From contig NZ_JPWA01000004.1 of NCBI RefSeq assembly GCF_003326475.1, positions 1 through 64,000 of the forward strand: 64,000 nucleotides of DNA. The letters run 5' to 3'. The notes below the pieces were generated by a model that did no database searches, had not been told where the DNA came from, and saw only the letters and a list, made by a program, of their open reading frames with translations. The position numbers were made by a program, and so were the translations under genes. Below, in pieces: positions 47,904 through 57,008 of this stretch. The number at the start of each line of letters is the position of its first letter. The stretch's first letter is position 1. This DNA comes from Thalassospira xianhensis MCCC 1A02616 (GTDB lineage: Bacteria; Pseudomonadota; Alphaproteobacteria; Rhodospirillales; Thalassospiraceae).

Positions 47904-49946
47904 ATGGCGCATGCGTCTTTCCGCGGTGTTTCGATCTGCGCATTGGCACTCGGTGTATTCACTTTTCTGGCGCCGATTGGCGATAAGGCATATGCAGCAG
48001 GTCAGGATGAAAACATTCTGACCGAACTGCCGCCGTCACCGGCATTCTCATCTGTTAGCCGTGCGCGGCTTAATGTGTTTCTTGATGCGCTGGAAGACGG
48101 CCGCACAAAAACATTCGAAAAACTTCTTCCGAACTTTGATGACCCGCTGCTGCAAAAAGCCAGTGAATGGATGTGGCTGATCAGCCCGAATTCCGGTCGC
48201 AGCTTCGAAGAAATCACAAATTTCATTGATGCCAACCCGAAATGGCCCAGTCAGTCTCTGCTGCGTCAGCGCGCCGAAGAAGCCATGACAGATGCCGTAC
48301 CCAACGATGTGGTGCTGGCATGGTTCAAGCGGTCTGCGCCGGTTACGGCAGACGGTGCCACCCGGCAGATAAAGGCCCTCCTCGCGTCTGGCGAAACCGA
48401 CGCTGCGACCACTTTGATCCGCAACAGTTGGGTACACGAGAATTTCGGAACCGGTCAGGAAAAACGTTTTCTGGATCGTTACGGCAAATATATCGATCAG
48501 GAAACCCATCAGCAGCGTCTTGACCGTCTTCTATGGGAAGGCCGTCTTGGACCGGCAAGCCGTACCGAAAAATATGTCAGCAAAGATTATCTTTTGCTGG
48601 CCAAGGCACGTGCAGCCCTGCGGTCGCTCGACCCCGGTGTTGACGGCGCAATCAACCGTGTCCCAAAGAAATACCAGAACGATCCGGGCCTGATTTACGA
48701 ACGTGTTCGCTGGCGCCGTATCAAGGACCGCGATCAGGAAGCACGTGATTTGCTGCTCTCGCAGGCCAATGACCTCGCCTATATATCGATCCGCCCGCAA
48801 TACTGGTGGATCGAAAAGGCCATTCTGGCCCGTCGTGCCCTTCAGAAAGGCCACATTACAGATGCCTATCGTCTGGTTGCCAACCATGGCCAAAGCGATG
48901 CCGGTGATATTGCCGAAGCCGAATGGTTTGCCGGCTGGATCGCGCTGGAATTCCTGGGCGATGCGCGAATTGCCCTGACCCATTTCCAGAACCTGTATGA
49001 CGTGGTGCAATACCCGATCAGCCAGGCGCGCGGTGCCTATTGGGCGGGTCGCGCCAATGATGCGATTGGTGACAAGGACAAGGCGCGTGAATGGTACAAA
49101 CTTGCCGCCGACCATGCCCATACTTTCTATGGTCAGCTGGCAATTGACGCATTGGGCGTCAAACCAAGCTACTCTGTCGAACAACCGATCCCGACAGAAC
49201 AGCAACGTGCCGATTTCGAATCACAGGAACTGACACAGGTAACCCGCAAGCTCGGCGAGATGGGGCTTGGCAATATCATTCGCCCGTTTGTCATGGCACT
49301 TGTCTATGCGCATGACGAACCCGAATATCTTGCAATGGCAACCGATCTTGCGCGCGAATACGGCCGTGCCGACCTTGCGATTATCGCCGCGAAGCGCAGC
49401 ATCCGTACCGGCAGCGGCTATCTTGACGCTGCCTACCCCGTTCATGAACAGGTCCCCCTTGGTCATAACCCAGACCCGGCACTGGTCCATGCAATTATGC
49501 GTCAGGAAAGCCTGTTTAATCCCGAAGCCGTATCATCTGCCGGGGCACGGGGCCTGATGCAGTTGATGCCAGCAACCGCCGAACGCATGGCCAAGGATCT
49601 TAAACTGGATTACGAAACATCACGCCTGACAAGCGACCCGGGATTTAACATCTCGCTCGGGCGGGAATATCTGACACGCCTGCTGGACCGTTGGGATGGC
49701 GAGGAAATCCTGACCATCGCCAGCTATAATGCCGGTCCAAGCCGCGTTCGTCAGTGGATTGCCGAATACGGTGATCCGCGGGATGCAGATGTTGATCCCG
49801 TCGACTGGATTGAAATGATTCCCTATAGCGAAACACGCAATTACGTTCAGCGGGTTATGGAAGGCACCTATGTCTATCGCCGCCGCTTCGCACGTGATGA
49901 AATCGCCATGGGTCAACAGGAAGAAGCACCATCAGATTCCCAATGA
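47904..49946 (+). CDS. slt: Soluble lytic murein transglycosylase
   Basis: A 680-residue Slt70-type enzyme. A signal peptide (about 1-31, ending AYAA) is followed by a long superhelical repeat region (about 45-490). The C-terminal SLT domain has catalytic Glu535 (HAIMRQESLFNPEA), VSSAGARGLMQLMPATA and IASYNAGPSRVRQWI. It cleaves peptidoglycan glycan strands exolytically, forming 1,6-anhydromuropeptides in the periplasm. GGGGAA precedes the ATG. Single rightward gene. Confidence 0.94.
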   Translation: MAHASFRGVSICALALGVFTFLAPIGDKAYAAGQDENILTELPPSPAFSSVSRARLNVFLDALEDGRTKTFEKLLPNFDDPLLQKASEWMWLISPNSGRSFEEITNFIDANPKWPSQSLLRQRAEEAMTDAVPNDVVLAWFKRSAPVTADGATRQIKALLASGETDAATTLIRNSWVHENFGTGQEKRFLDRYGKYIDQETHQQRLDRLLWEGRLGPASRTEKYVSKDYLLLAKARAALRSLDPGVDGAINRVPKKYQNDPGLIYERVRWRRIKDRDQEARDLLLSQANDLAYISIRPQYWWIEKAILARRALQKGHITDAYRLVANHGQSDAGDIAEAEWFAGWIALEFLGDARIALTHFQNLYDVVQYPISQARGAYWAGRANDAIGDKDKAREWYKLAADHAHTFYGQLAIDALGVKPSYSVEQPIPTEQQRADFESQELTQVTRKLGEMGLGNIIRPFVMALVYAHDEPEYLAMATDLAREYGRADLAIIAAKRSIRTGSGYLDAAYPVHEQVPLGHNPDPALVHAIMRQESLFNPEAVSSAGARGLMQLMPATAERMAKDLKLDYETSRLTSDPGFNISLGREYLTRLLDRWDGEEILTIASYNAGPSRVRQWIAEYGDPRDADVDPVDWIEMIPYSETRNYVQRVMEGTYVYRRRFARDEIAMGQQEEAPSDSQ

Positions 49947-50052
49947 TCTTGTGGAACCGACCGCATAGAACGGCGTTAACTTGACGTTTGCGGTTTGGTA
50001 AAGAGAACACCATATTTGATCGAACCCTGTCCGACAGATGAGGCCAGAGAAA

Positions 50053-50751
50053 ATGTCAGAAAATGCACTTACGTCCTGCCGCGCATTCGTTTTCGATGCC
50101 TATGGTACCCTTTTCGACGTTGGATCGGCAGTGAACCGGTTCAAGGGAACGATTGGCGATGAAGCAGACCGGCTATCAAGCATCTGGCGCCAAAAGCAGC
50201 TTGAATATACGTGGTTGCGCAGTCTGATGGGTGACTTCACTGATTTCTGGAGCGTCACGGGCGACGCCCTTGATTACGCCATGGCGGCAATCGGCAAAAA
50301 AGACCCTGCCCTTCGGGCAAAGCTGATGGAAACCTATCTGTCGCTTGATACTTTCCCCGAAGTCGTCGAAACACTGAAGACGCTTAAATCGCAGGGGCAT
50401 AAACTTGCGATCCTGTCAAATGGTGCCAAACATATGCTGATATCGGCGGCCAAATCGTCCGGTATTCTGGCACTGTTTGATCAGATCATCTGTGTCGACG
50501 ATCTCAAAACCTACAAGCCGCATCCCGATGTTTATCAGCTTGCCGTCGACCAGTTGGAACTGTCCCCGGCTGAAATATCGTTCCAGTCATCAAATGGATG
50601 GGATATTGCCGGGGCCGGGCATTTCGGCTTCCGCACCGCCTGGATCAACCGCACACAGCAACCGATGGAACGCCTGTCGCACAGTGCCGATGTGGTCCTC
50701 AAGGGGCTGGACGAATTGCTGCCGCTGGTCGCACAGCCGGAAAAAGCATAA
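50053..50751 (+). CDS. Type II haloacid dehalogenase-like protein
   Basis: A 232-residue HAD protein of the L-2-haloacid dehalogenase branch. Nucleophile Asp15 lies in FVFDAYGTLFDV; the Arg/Trp substrate-pocket region is IWRQKQLEYTWLRSLMG; motif II is LAILSNGAKHML; the lysine motif is DLKTYKPHPDVYQ; and the last motif is FQSSNGWDIAGAGHFGFRTAWINR. These are the conserved residues of true haloacid dehalogenases (including Ser-Ser-Asn and Trp-Asp), so hydrolytic dehalogenation of short 2-haloacids is plausible. ATG 50053 was chosen over 50038 because neither has a strong site and 50053 starts at the conserved part. Confidence 0.88.
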   Translation: MSENALTSCRAFVFDAYGTLFDVGSAVNRFKGTIGDEADRLSSIWRQKQLEYTWLRSLMGDFTDFWSVTGDALDYAMAAIGKKDPALRAKLMETYLSLDTFPEVVETLKTLKSQGHKLAILSNGAKHMLISAAKSSGILALFDQIICVDDLKTYKPHPDVYQLAVDQLELSPAEISFQSSNGWDIAGAGHFGFRTAWINRTQQPMERLSHSADVVLKGLDELLPLVAQPEKA

Positions 50752-50785
50752 GCATTCCGAACACGATCAGATCGACGAATAAAGC

Positions 50786-50822
50786 AAACCCGGAAAAGCA
50801 GCATCGCTTTTCCGGGTTTTGA
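50786..50822 (+). terminator. Rho-independent terminator after the dehalogenase gene
   Basis: AAACCCGGAAAAGC/GCTTTTCCGGGTTT around a 6-base loop ends in a T-run on the + strand. It also lies between the two converging units. Confidence 0.9.
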
Positions 50823-50868
50823 TCTTGTGCCGGTGTCGGTGAAAGATCACCAACACGCATGTCTTGTC

Positions 50869-51327
50869 TTATTGCTTATGTTCTTTTTTCACGTTCGCCG
50901 CGACGATCTGGCCTGCCTGAATGACGGTAAGACCGCCCTCTTCAACGGCACCTTCGATACGACGGCAATGACCTTCGATATGGGCACCCGGCTCAATCGA
51001 CAGGCTTTCATGAAGAATATCACCCAGCATACGGGCTGTTTCTGCCAATGAAACATCACGGGCGCGAACCTGGCCGGTGACGGAACCGCATATACGGACT
51101 TTTTCGGCAACGATCTCGCCGCGCACTTCGCCATGCTGGCCGATAGTAAGATTGCGCGTGCGAATGTCGCCATTCACAAACCCGTCGACCTGAACGTCAG
51201 ATTCAGAAATCAGGTCGCCAGTAACCCGAAGGTCGGAATTGATAATCGACAGGCCGCCTTTTTTCTCGGAAGCCGAATTATGGGAACTATTCGTTCCCTG
51301 CTGTGTCTTGCTCGTTTTTGAAAACAT
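50869..51327 (-). CDS. Bactofilin
   Basis: A 152-residue cytoskeletal protein that polymerises without nucleotides. A Ser/Lys-rich flexible N-terminus (about 1-30) precedes a beta-helical bactofilin core (about 31-140): SIINSDLRVTGDLISESDVQVDGFVNGDI, then repeated V-R-G-E-I/V-x-G-Q-V steps, ending in a short KKEHKQ tail. The ATG at 51327 lies inside the 3' end of the upstream M23 peptidase gene, a 41-base overlap. Bactofilin-M23 pairs are a known arrangement in which the filament localises a cell-wall hydrolase. Confidence 0.93.
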   Translation of the reverse strand: MFSKTSKTQQGTNSSHNSASEKKGGLSIINSDLRVTGDLISESDVQVDGFVNGDIRTRNLTIGQHGEVRGEIVAEKVRICGSVTGQVRARDVSLAETARMLGDILHESLSIEPGAHIEGHCRRIEGAVEEGGLTVIQAGQIVAANVKKEHKQ

Positions 51328-52633
51328 AATGTCCCGCCTCAATGAACTTGATGGGGTCTACCGGCTTGTCGTGAACCAGAACTTCATAGTGCACGTGGCT
51401 TCCGGTACTGCGGCCAGTACTTCCCATCAATGCGATTTTGCCCTTTAAATTCACTTCGTCGCCCTTCTTGACGAGGACCTTGTATAGATGTCCGAAACGG
51501 GTTCGAAGGCCGTTACCATGGTCAATTTCAACCATCTTCCCGTATTTTCCGCTCCATCCGGCGAACACCACCTTTCCGGGGGCCGTCGCATGAATTGGTG
51601 TCTTCATGGGCCCGGCAAGATCAACGCCGGAATGAAAAGCCCATTTGCCGTTAATGGGATCCTTGCGTTTTCCAAACGAACTGGAAAGGTAATAGGAATC
51701 CGCAGGTTGCCCCAACGGGGTTCTTTTAATTCGGTCATGCAGACTTACCAGTTGATCCATACGGTCCCCAACGGCAAGTGCGGCATTCACAAACTGTTCG
51801 TCCTCGGGATGCTCGGCCTCGAATGCCACGAACGGCCCCCCGACACCACCAGCAACCTCGCCACTGCCCTGGGCCTGCGGCTTCATTGGCGGTGTAATAA
51901 CCTCATCCACCGAAAGACCGGTCATCTCAAGCACCGTTTCCAGTTCCAGAATGGTGCTGTCTGCGGTTTCTGCCACGCGCTGCATCGCCTGCTTCTGGAT
52001 GGTGTGCAGATCAGCAATCCGCTGGCGTGCTTCACCCAGTTCCGATTGCAGTTTTTTCGACCGCTGCATGGCCTGGTCACGTTCGCGCATCACACGTGAC
52101 ATGACCGTTTCAACCGTTTCCAGTTCGTCGCGCAGGGCAAGATTGCGGTTGGTAATACCGTCAATCTGGGTTTGCAGCGCGTTCATCTGGTTGTCCATCG
52201 ATGTCCGTAGCGCGGAAATCCGGACCTTTTCCTTTTCACTGACGGCCAGCTTCGAGGTGTAATCCTGAACCCGCGCCTGCAGCATCAAATTCTTTTCAGC
52301 CATCGACAGAAGATTGCGATGGGTATCTTCCATCTGTGACGTGATCTCGCCAAAACGGCGCTGGCTTTCCGTCACCCGGGCGATCAGTTGGTTGTAGGAC
52401 AGCTCACTGCGAAACAGTTGCTCTTCGCGCGCGGCAAGCCGTTGATCAAGATACCAGGAATATCCCGATACCCCGACCGACCACGTGATCGCAATCACCC
52501 CGATTGATGCCAGCGTTAGCTGAGCGTATTTACCGAGACGTAGCTGGGAAACGGAATCATTGGATCGGATAAGTATCTGCCGATCCGGAAACCATTTTTC
52601 CAACAGGCGACGCGCGCGTTCCAACGCCGACAT
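51287..52633 (-). CDS. M23 family metallopeptidase with coiled coil (bactofilin partner)
   Basis: A 448-residue type II membrane protein. A basic N-terminus and one membrane helix (about 38-60) are followed by a long periplasmic coiled coil (about 65-230). The C-terminal LytM/M23 domain has the zinc ligands intact: His334 and Asp338 (HSGVDLA), His413 and His415 (SHVHYEV). All ligands present implies an active DD-endopeptidase cutting peptide cross-links. It overlaps the bactofilin gene and resembles LmdC of Hyphomonas, described as the bactofilin-associated hydrolase. The ribosome-binding site is weak. Confidence 0.92.
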   Translation of the reverse strand: MSALERARRLLEKWFPDRQILIRSNDSVSQLRLGKYAQLTLASIGVIAITWSVGVSGYSWYLDQRLAAREEQLFRSELSYNQLIARVTESQRRFGEITSQMEDTHRNLLSMAEKNLMLQARVQDYTSKLAVSEKEKVRISALRTSMDNQMNALQTQIDGITNRNLALRDELETVETVMSRVMRERDQAMQRSKKLQSELGEARQRIADLHTIQKQAMQRVAETADSTILELETVLEMTGLSVDEVITPPMKPQAQGSGEVAGGVGGPFVAFEAEHPEDEQFVNAALAVGDRMDQLVSLHDRIKRTPLGQPADSYYLSSSFGKRKDPINGKWAFHSGVDLAGPMKTPIHATAPGKVVFAGWSGKYGKMVEIDHGNGLRTRFGHLYKVLVKKGDEVNLKGKIALMGSTGRSTGSHVHYEVLVHDKPVDPIKFIEAGHYVFKNEQDTAGNE

Positions 52634-52858
52634 ATTCAGTGTCTAACCCCTATTTACCCAAAGTTGCCCGTTCGATATGAAGTCGACGCGCAACCAGTTT
52701 TTTTCAGACCCCGGCTGAATATCTATTTTCTTTACGCTACCTGTTAGCGCGAAGACAGGCAAGCACGTTAACACATCCTTAAAGGCAAAAAATTCATCTG
52801 CTTTGCACATCAATATGTTACTCAATGGTCTTCCGATACAATCACCAGCGTTCAAAAC

Positions 52859-53341
52859 ATGCGTTTATCCCAATTCATGCTGACCTGTGCTGCAACATGG
52901 TTTTACAGCGGACGAACCACAAAGGCCCCAGGCACGATGGGATCACTCGCCGCTGTTCCCGTGGGCTGGGCCATTGCCGTTCTTTTGGGATATCCGGCCC
53001 TTTTGGCGGGAATTGTCATCGTCTTTGTCGCCGGGATTCCGATTTCCCATAAATACAGCGAGATGATCGGTGTTCACGATCCGGGTGAAATCGTTATCGA
53101 CGAGGTCGCGGGACAGTGGCTTTGTATTCTTGTTGTCCCCTTGGGTAACGGATTTGTCGATCTTGTCTGGCTTGCTGCGGCTTTTGTCATGTTCAGGGTT
53201 TTCGACATTTTGAAACCCTGGCCGATCCGCTGGATTGACCGCCGGATCAGTGGTGGTTTTGGCATCATGCTTGATGACATCCTTGCCGGCGTTTTTGGCA
53301 TGATCATACTGATCGGTATTCGCTACTTCGCAGGAGTTTAA
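52859..53341 (+). CDS. pgpA: Phosphatidylglycerophosphatase A
   Basis: A 160-residue membrane phosphatase that dephosphorylates phosphatidylglycerol phosphate. Motifs are TTKAPGTMGSLAAVPVGW, DPGEIVIDEVAGQWL (metal-binding acidic residues) and FRVFDILKPWPIRWIDRRISGGFGIMLDDILAG. About four membrane segments are visible. It is 5 bases ahead of pncC in a rightward pair, an arrangement common in Alphaproteobacteria near lipA. Confidence 0.95.
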   Translation: MRLSQFMLTCAATWFYSGRTTKAPGTMGSLAAVPVGWAIAVLLGYPALLAGIVIVFVAGIPISHKYSEMIGVHDPGEIVIDEVAGQWLCILVVPLGNGFVDLVWLAAAFVMFRVFDILKPWPIRWIDRRISGGFGIMLDDILAGVFGMIILIGIRYFAGV

Positions 53342-53346
53342 CCCTC

Positions 53347-53850
53347 ATGCAAATCGAACCGGACATACTTGCTAACGCAGCAAAGCTGATTACCCTTTGC
53401 AAGGCAAACGGCGAAATGATCGCAACCGCAGAATCCTGCACCGGCGGCTTGATTGCCGGCGGATTAACCGCGGTTGACGGGAGTTCATCGGTTGTGGATT
53501 GCGGCTTTGTCACCTATTCGAACGAAGCCAAGCATGGTCTGATTGGCGTTGCGCAGGAACTTCTGGACAAGCATGGCGCGGTATCGGAACAGGTCGCCAT
53601 CGCAATGGCCGAAGGTGCTCTGGCCCGCGCACCATTGGCGACCATGGCGATTGCTGTTACCGGCATCGCCGGGCCGGGCGGTGGATCGGAAGAAAAACCG
53701 GTCGGACTTGTCCATCTTGCTTGTGCGGGAAACGGTCACCCTGCCCTGCATCGTCGCCGGATTTATGATGGTGATCGGCATGCCGTGCGCAAGGCAACCA
53801 TTCTGGAAGCCTATGACATGCTTTCCGAAATGGCTGGCAAATCGAAATAG
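53347..53850 (+). CDS. pncC: CinA-family nicotinamide-nucleotide amidohydrolase
   Basis: A 167-residue stand-alone CinA C-terminal domain that deamidates nicotinamide mononucleotide in NAD salvage. The catalytic serine is in ATAESCTGGLIAGGLT (about residue 33), with YSNEAKHGLIGV and AVTGIAGPGGGSEEKPVGLVHLA as the other family motifs. No N-terminal molybdopterin-like domain is present, as in most proteobacterial PncC. Co-transcribed with pgpA. Confidence 0.93.
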   Translation: MQIEPDILANAAKLITLCKANGEMIATAESCTGGLIAGGLTAVDGSSSVVDCGFVTYSNEAKHGLIGVAQELLDKHGAVSEQVAIAMAEGALARAPLATMAIAVTGIAGPGGGSEEKPVGLVHLACAGNGHPALHRRRIYDGDRHAVRKATILEAYDMLSEMAGKSK

Positions 53851-53892
53851 GTCACTGCCGGAAAGTCATTTTCCGACACGGGATTGATGAAA

Positions 53893-54354
53893 TTACGAGC
53901 TGGACGGTGTCGAGCTGTTCGGCTCGCCATAAACCTGATGGGCGCGGGTTTCAAATGCACCAACCATCAATTTGACGGCCTCGTTGAACACCACCCCGAT
54001 CATCTTCTGCAACAGGGCAGAACGGAATTCGAAATCGACAAAGAAGTCGAGCCACGTGCCACCATCCTCTGCCGGTTCAAAAACCCAGTGATTGTTGAGG
54101 TACTTGAACGGTCCCTGCAGATATTCGACATCCACCCGGTCCGGGCGCTGCAAGGTGACTTTCGAGGTGTATTTCTCGCGAAACATTTTGAAACCGATCA
54201 CCAGATCGGCATGCAAAACGTCGCCGTTACGCTTGCGCACACGCGATGCCACACACCATGGCAGGAATTCCGAATAGGAATCGATATCCGCGACGAGGTC
54301 AAACAGCTGTTCCGGCGTATAGGGCAGTTTCCTGCGCTCCGCATGCGTCGGCAC
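53893..54354 (-). CDS. COQ10/RatA-type START-domain protein
   Basis: A 153-residue polyketide cyclase/START-like protein. RRKLPYTPEQLFDLVADIDSYSEFLPWCVASRV at the N-terminus and YLNNHWVFEPAEDGGTWLDFFVDFEFRSALLQKMIG are characteristic of the COQ10/RatA family, thought to bind ubiquinone or lipids; the RatA toxin label of the family is from E. coli. The start is GTG at 54354 with AGGAGAT about 6 bases upstream. It follows lipA by 47 bases, a pairing widespread in Alphaproteobacteria. Confidence 0.9.
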   Translation of the reverse strand: MPTHAERRKLPYTPEQLFDLVADIDSYSEFLPWCVASRVRKRNGDVLHADLVIGFKMFREKYTSKVTLQRPDRVDVEYLQGPFKYLNNHWVFEPAEDGGTWLDFFVDFEFRSALLQKMIGVVFNEAVKLMVGAFETRAHQVYGEPNSSTPSSS

Positions 54355-54401
54355 CCTGATCTCCTTTGTCGTCGCGTTTATCGTTCTGAAATGTGGCGCA
54401 C

Positions 54402-55397
54402 TTATTGCGCCGCAGTGTTTGCCTGCATTCTGGCTTTGGCTTCATCCGCAGCAGCAAGCTTTCTTTCGCGTGCCTTACGCAACTCTTCAAAGTCGCGATC
54501 CGCGTGATAGCTTGAACGCGTTAGCGGCGTTGCCGACACCATCAGGAACCCTTTGCCGCGTGCCATGGATGCATAATCCTTGAACTCGTCCGGGGTCACA
54601 AAACGGTTGACTGGCTCGTGTTTCAGGGTCGGCTGCAAATACTGGCCAATCGTCAGGAAATCGACATCGGCAACACGCAGATCATCCATGACCTGTGCCA
54701 GTTCGTGACGTTCCTCACCAAAACCAACCATCAGGCCCGATTTCGTAAAGATCGTCGGATCAATCTGTTTGACACGATCAAGAATGCGCAGCGACTGATA
54801 ATAACGCGCGCCCGGACGGATCGAGGTATAAAGCCGCGGCACGGTTTCAAGGTTGTGGTTGAAAACGTCGGGCCGTGCGCGGGCAACAATTTCAACGGCA
54901 CCGGGTTTATCGCGGAAGTCCGGCGTCAGAATTTCAATGGTTGTTTCCGGCGATTTGTGACGGATCGCTTCGATTACGCGGGCAAAATGTGCGGCCCCGC
55001 CATCGGCCAGATCGTCACGGTCAACCGAGGTGATCACGACATGCTTAAGCGCCATGTCGGCAACCGCCATCGCAAGATTTTCCGGCTCGAACGGGTCAAG
55101 GGCACCGGGCATCCCGGTCTTGACGTTACAGAACGAACAGGCACGCGTGCAGGTATCCCCCATGATCATGAAGGATGCATGTTTCTTCTGCCAGCATTCG
55201 CCGATATTCGGGCAGGCTGCTTCTTCGCAAACGGTATGAAGATTAAGGCCACGCGCAAGTTCACGCGTTTCCTGATACCCCTTCGAGGTTGGCGCCTTGA
55301 CGCGAATCCATTCCGGCTTGCGTCCGGATGGACGATCCGGGCGTTTCTGCTTTTCCGGGTGACGAAGTGCTTGGGCTTCGTTGCGCGCCGTCGACAT
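54402..55397 (-). CDS. lipA: Lipoyl synthase
   Basis: A 331-residue radical SAM enzyme that inserts sulfur at C6 and C8 of protein-bound octanoyl groups. The auxiliary cluster cysteines are Cys57, Cys62 and Cys68 ([12 protein letters not shown]), the radical SAM cluster is Cys83, Cys87 and Cys90 (CTRACSFC), and the C-terminal RSSYHAD provides the serine ligand. GGAGG lies 8 bases before the ATG at 55397. It lies directly downstream of the pyruvate dehydrogenase genes, whose lipoyl domains are its substrates. Confidence 0.97.
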   Translation of the reverse strand: MSTARNEAQALRHPEKQKRPDRPSGRKPEWIRVKAPTSKGYQETRELARGLNLHTVCEEAACPNIGECWQKKHASFMIMGDTCTRACSFCNVKTGMPGALDPFEPENLAMAVADMALKHVVITSVDRDDLADGGAAHFARVIEAIRHKSPETTIEILTPDFRDKPGAVEIVARARPDVFNHNLETVPRLYTSIRPGARYYQSLRILDRVKQIDPTIFTKSGLMVGFGEERHELAQVMDDLRVADVDFLTIGQYLQPTLKHEPVNRFVTPDEFKDYASMARGKGFLMVSATPLTRSSYHADRDFEELRKARERKLAAADEAKARMQANTAAQ

Positions 55398-55515
55398 AGA
55401 GTTACCTCCGAAGGATTGGACGGGCGGCAATGTGCCGCCACGTCACGCATTTGTCAAACCGACAATCGTCCAAAACGGTCATACCGGGCATGTTTGCCCG
55501 GTACAACGCAGTATT

Positions 55516-56913
55516 CTAGAAGTGGATCGCACGCCCATAGGCGTCAAGGACCGACTCATGCATCATTTCCGAAAGGGTCGGATGCGGGAAGACCGTATGC
55601 ATCAGATCTTCTTCGGTCGTTTCAAGACCCATGGCCACGACAAAGCCCTGGATCAGCTCGGTCACTTCGGCGCCAACCATGTGTGCACCAAGCAATTCAC
55701 CGGTCTTGGCATCAAACACGGTTTTGACCAGACCTTCGGCCTCGCCCAGTGCAACCGCCTTGCCATTCCCGATGAACGGAAATTTGCCAACCTTGACGTC
55801 GTAACCGGCTTCCTTGGCTTTGGCTTCGGTCAGACCGACACTTGCCACCTGCGGATGGCAATAAGTGCAACCCGGTATCTTGCGCGGATCAAGCGGGTGA
55901 ACCCCTTTGACACCGGCAATCTTTTCAACGCAGATCACACCTTCATGTTCTGCCTTGTGTGCCAGCATCGGCGGACCGGCAACGTCACCAATGGCATAAA
56001 TGCCCGGCTCTGCGGTTGCGGAATATTCATCCGTACCGATCACATTGCGATCAACCTTTACCTTGGTGGTTTCAAGGCCAAGATTTTCGGTATTGCCGAT
56101 TACGCCAACCGCAGAAATAACGCGATCAACAGTCAATTCCTGTTTCTTGCCGTCTTTGGTTTCAATGGTGACGACAACATTGTCTGCATTGCGCTTAAGA
56201 TTCGCGACTTTGGCTTCTGTCAGGATCTTCATCCCGTCCTTGGTCATCATCTTCTGTGCAAGGGCGGCCACTTCCTTGTCTTCGACCGGCATGATCTGCG
56301 ACATGATTTCGACCACTGTCACTTCCGCACCCATGGTGTGATAGAAACTGGCAAATTCGATACCAATCGCGCCCGAACCTACAACCACAAGGCTTTTGGG
56401 CATCTTATCAGGCGTCATCGCCTTTTTATAGTCCCAGACCACCTTGCCATCAGCTTCCAGCCCCGGCAGGGACCGCGCCCGTGCACCGGTCGCAATGATG
56501 TAATTCTTCGCGGTATAGGTACCGGCATCCTTGCCTTCGACCTTGATCTTTTTCGGACCGTCGAATTTGGCTTCGCCGTTAATCACGGTGACCTTATTCT
56601 TCTTAAGAAGATGGCCAACACCACCCGAAAGCTGTTTGGAAACACCGCGCGAACGCTGAATGACTGCATCCAGATCAAAGGATGGTTTTTCGCATGACAG
56701 ACCAAATGACTTGGCATGCTGCATGTTGCGATAGACTTCTGCCGAACGCAGCAGCGCCTTGGTCGGGATACAGCCCCAGTTCAGGCAGATACCGCCAAGA
56801 TGTTCGCGTTCCACAACCGCGGTTTTCAGGCCGAGCTGTGCGGCGCGAATGGCCGTGACATAGCCACCGGGACCCGCACCAATAACGATTACGTCGAAAT
56901 TGTTATCCGCCAT
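55516..56913 (-). CDS. lpdA: Dihydrolipoamide dehydrogenase (E3)
   Basis: A 465-residue FAD/NAD-linked disulfide reductase that reoxidises lipoyl groups. The FAD motif GAGPGG is at 12-17, the redox disulfide is Cys43-Cys48 (GGICLNWGCIPTK), and the C-terminal His-Glu pair is in HTVFPHPTLSE. NAD-binding GSGAIG is near 180. The ribosome-binding site GGAGAT is strong. Adjacent to pdhC in the same direction, so it is the E3 of the pyruvate dehydrogenase complex. Confidence 0.96.
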   Translation of the reverse strand: MADNNFDVIVIGAGPGGYVTAIRAAQLGLKTAVVEREHLGGICLNWGCIPTKALLRSAEVYRNMQHAKSFGLSCEKPSFDLDAVIQRSRGVSKQLSGGVGHLLKKNKVTVINGEAKFDGPKKIKVEGKDAGTYTAKNYIIATGARARSLPGLEADGKVVWDYKKAMTPDKMPKSLVVVGSGAIGIEFASFYHTMGAEVTVVEIMSQIMPVEDKEVAALAQKMMTKDGMKILTEAKVANLKRNADNVVVTIETKDGKKQELTVDRVISAVGVIGNTENLGLETTKVKVDRNVIGTDEYSATAEPGIYAIGDVAGPPMLAHKAEHEGVICVEKIAGVKGVHPLDPRKIPGCTYCHPQVASVGLTEAKAKEAGYDVKVGKFPFIGNGKAVALGEAEGLVKTVFDAKTGELLGAHMVGAEVTELIQGFVVAMGLETTEEDLMHTVFPHPTLSEMMHESVLDAYGRAIHF

Positions 56914-56970
56914 CGTAAGATCTCCTTCGCCTGCCCGTCACCGGTCACAGGTCTTGAAATTCAAATGCTT

Positions 56971-56994
56971 GCGGGGACTGTTTAAAGTCCCCGC
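56971..56994. other. Hairpin between pdhC and lpdA
   Basis: GCGGGGACT/AGTCCCCGC around a short loop sits 15 bases after the pdhC stop. Neither strand has a following T-run, so it is probably an mRNA-processing or partial-attenuation structure and not a full terminator. Confidence 0.55.
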
Positions 56995-57008
56995 GCAATT
57001 TCCGAACC

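Noticed and set aside
55381..56697. 438-residue + strand frame opposite lipA/lpdA
   Set aside because: Antisense to well-identified genes, with a His/Asn/Phe-rich composition typical of reverse-strand shadows.
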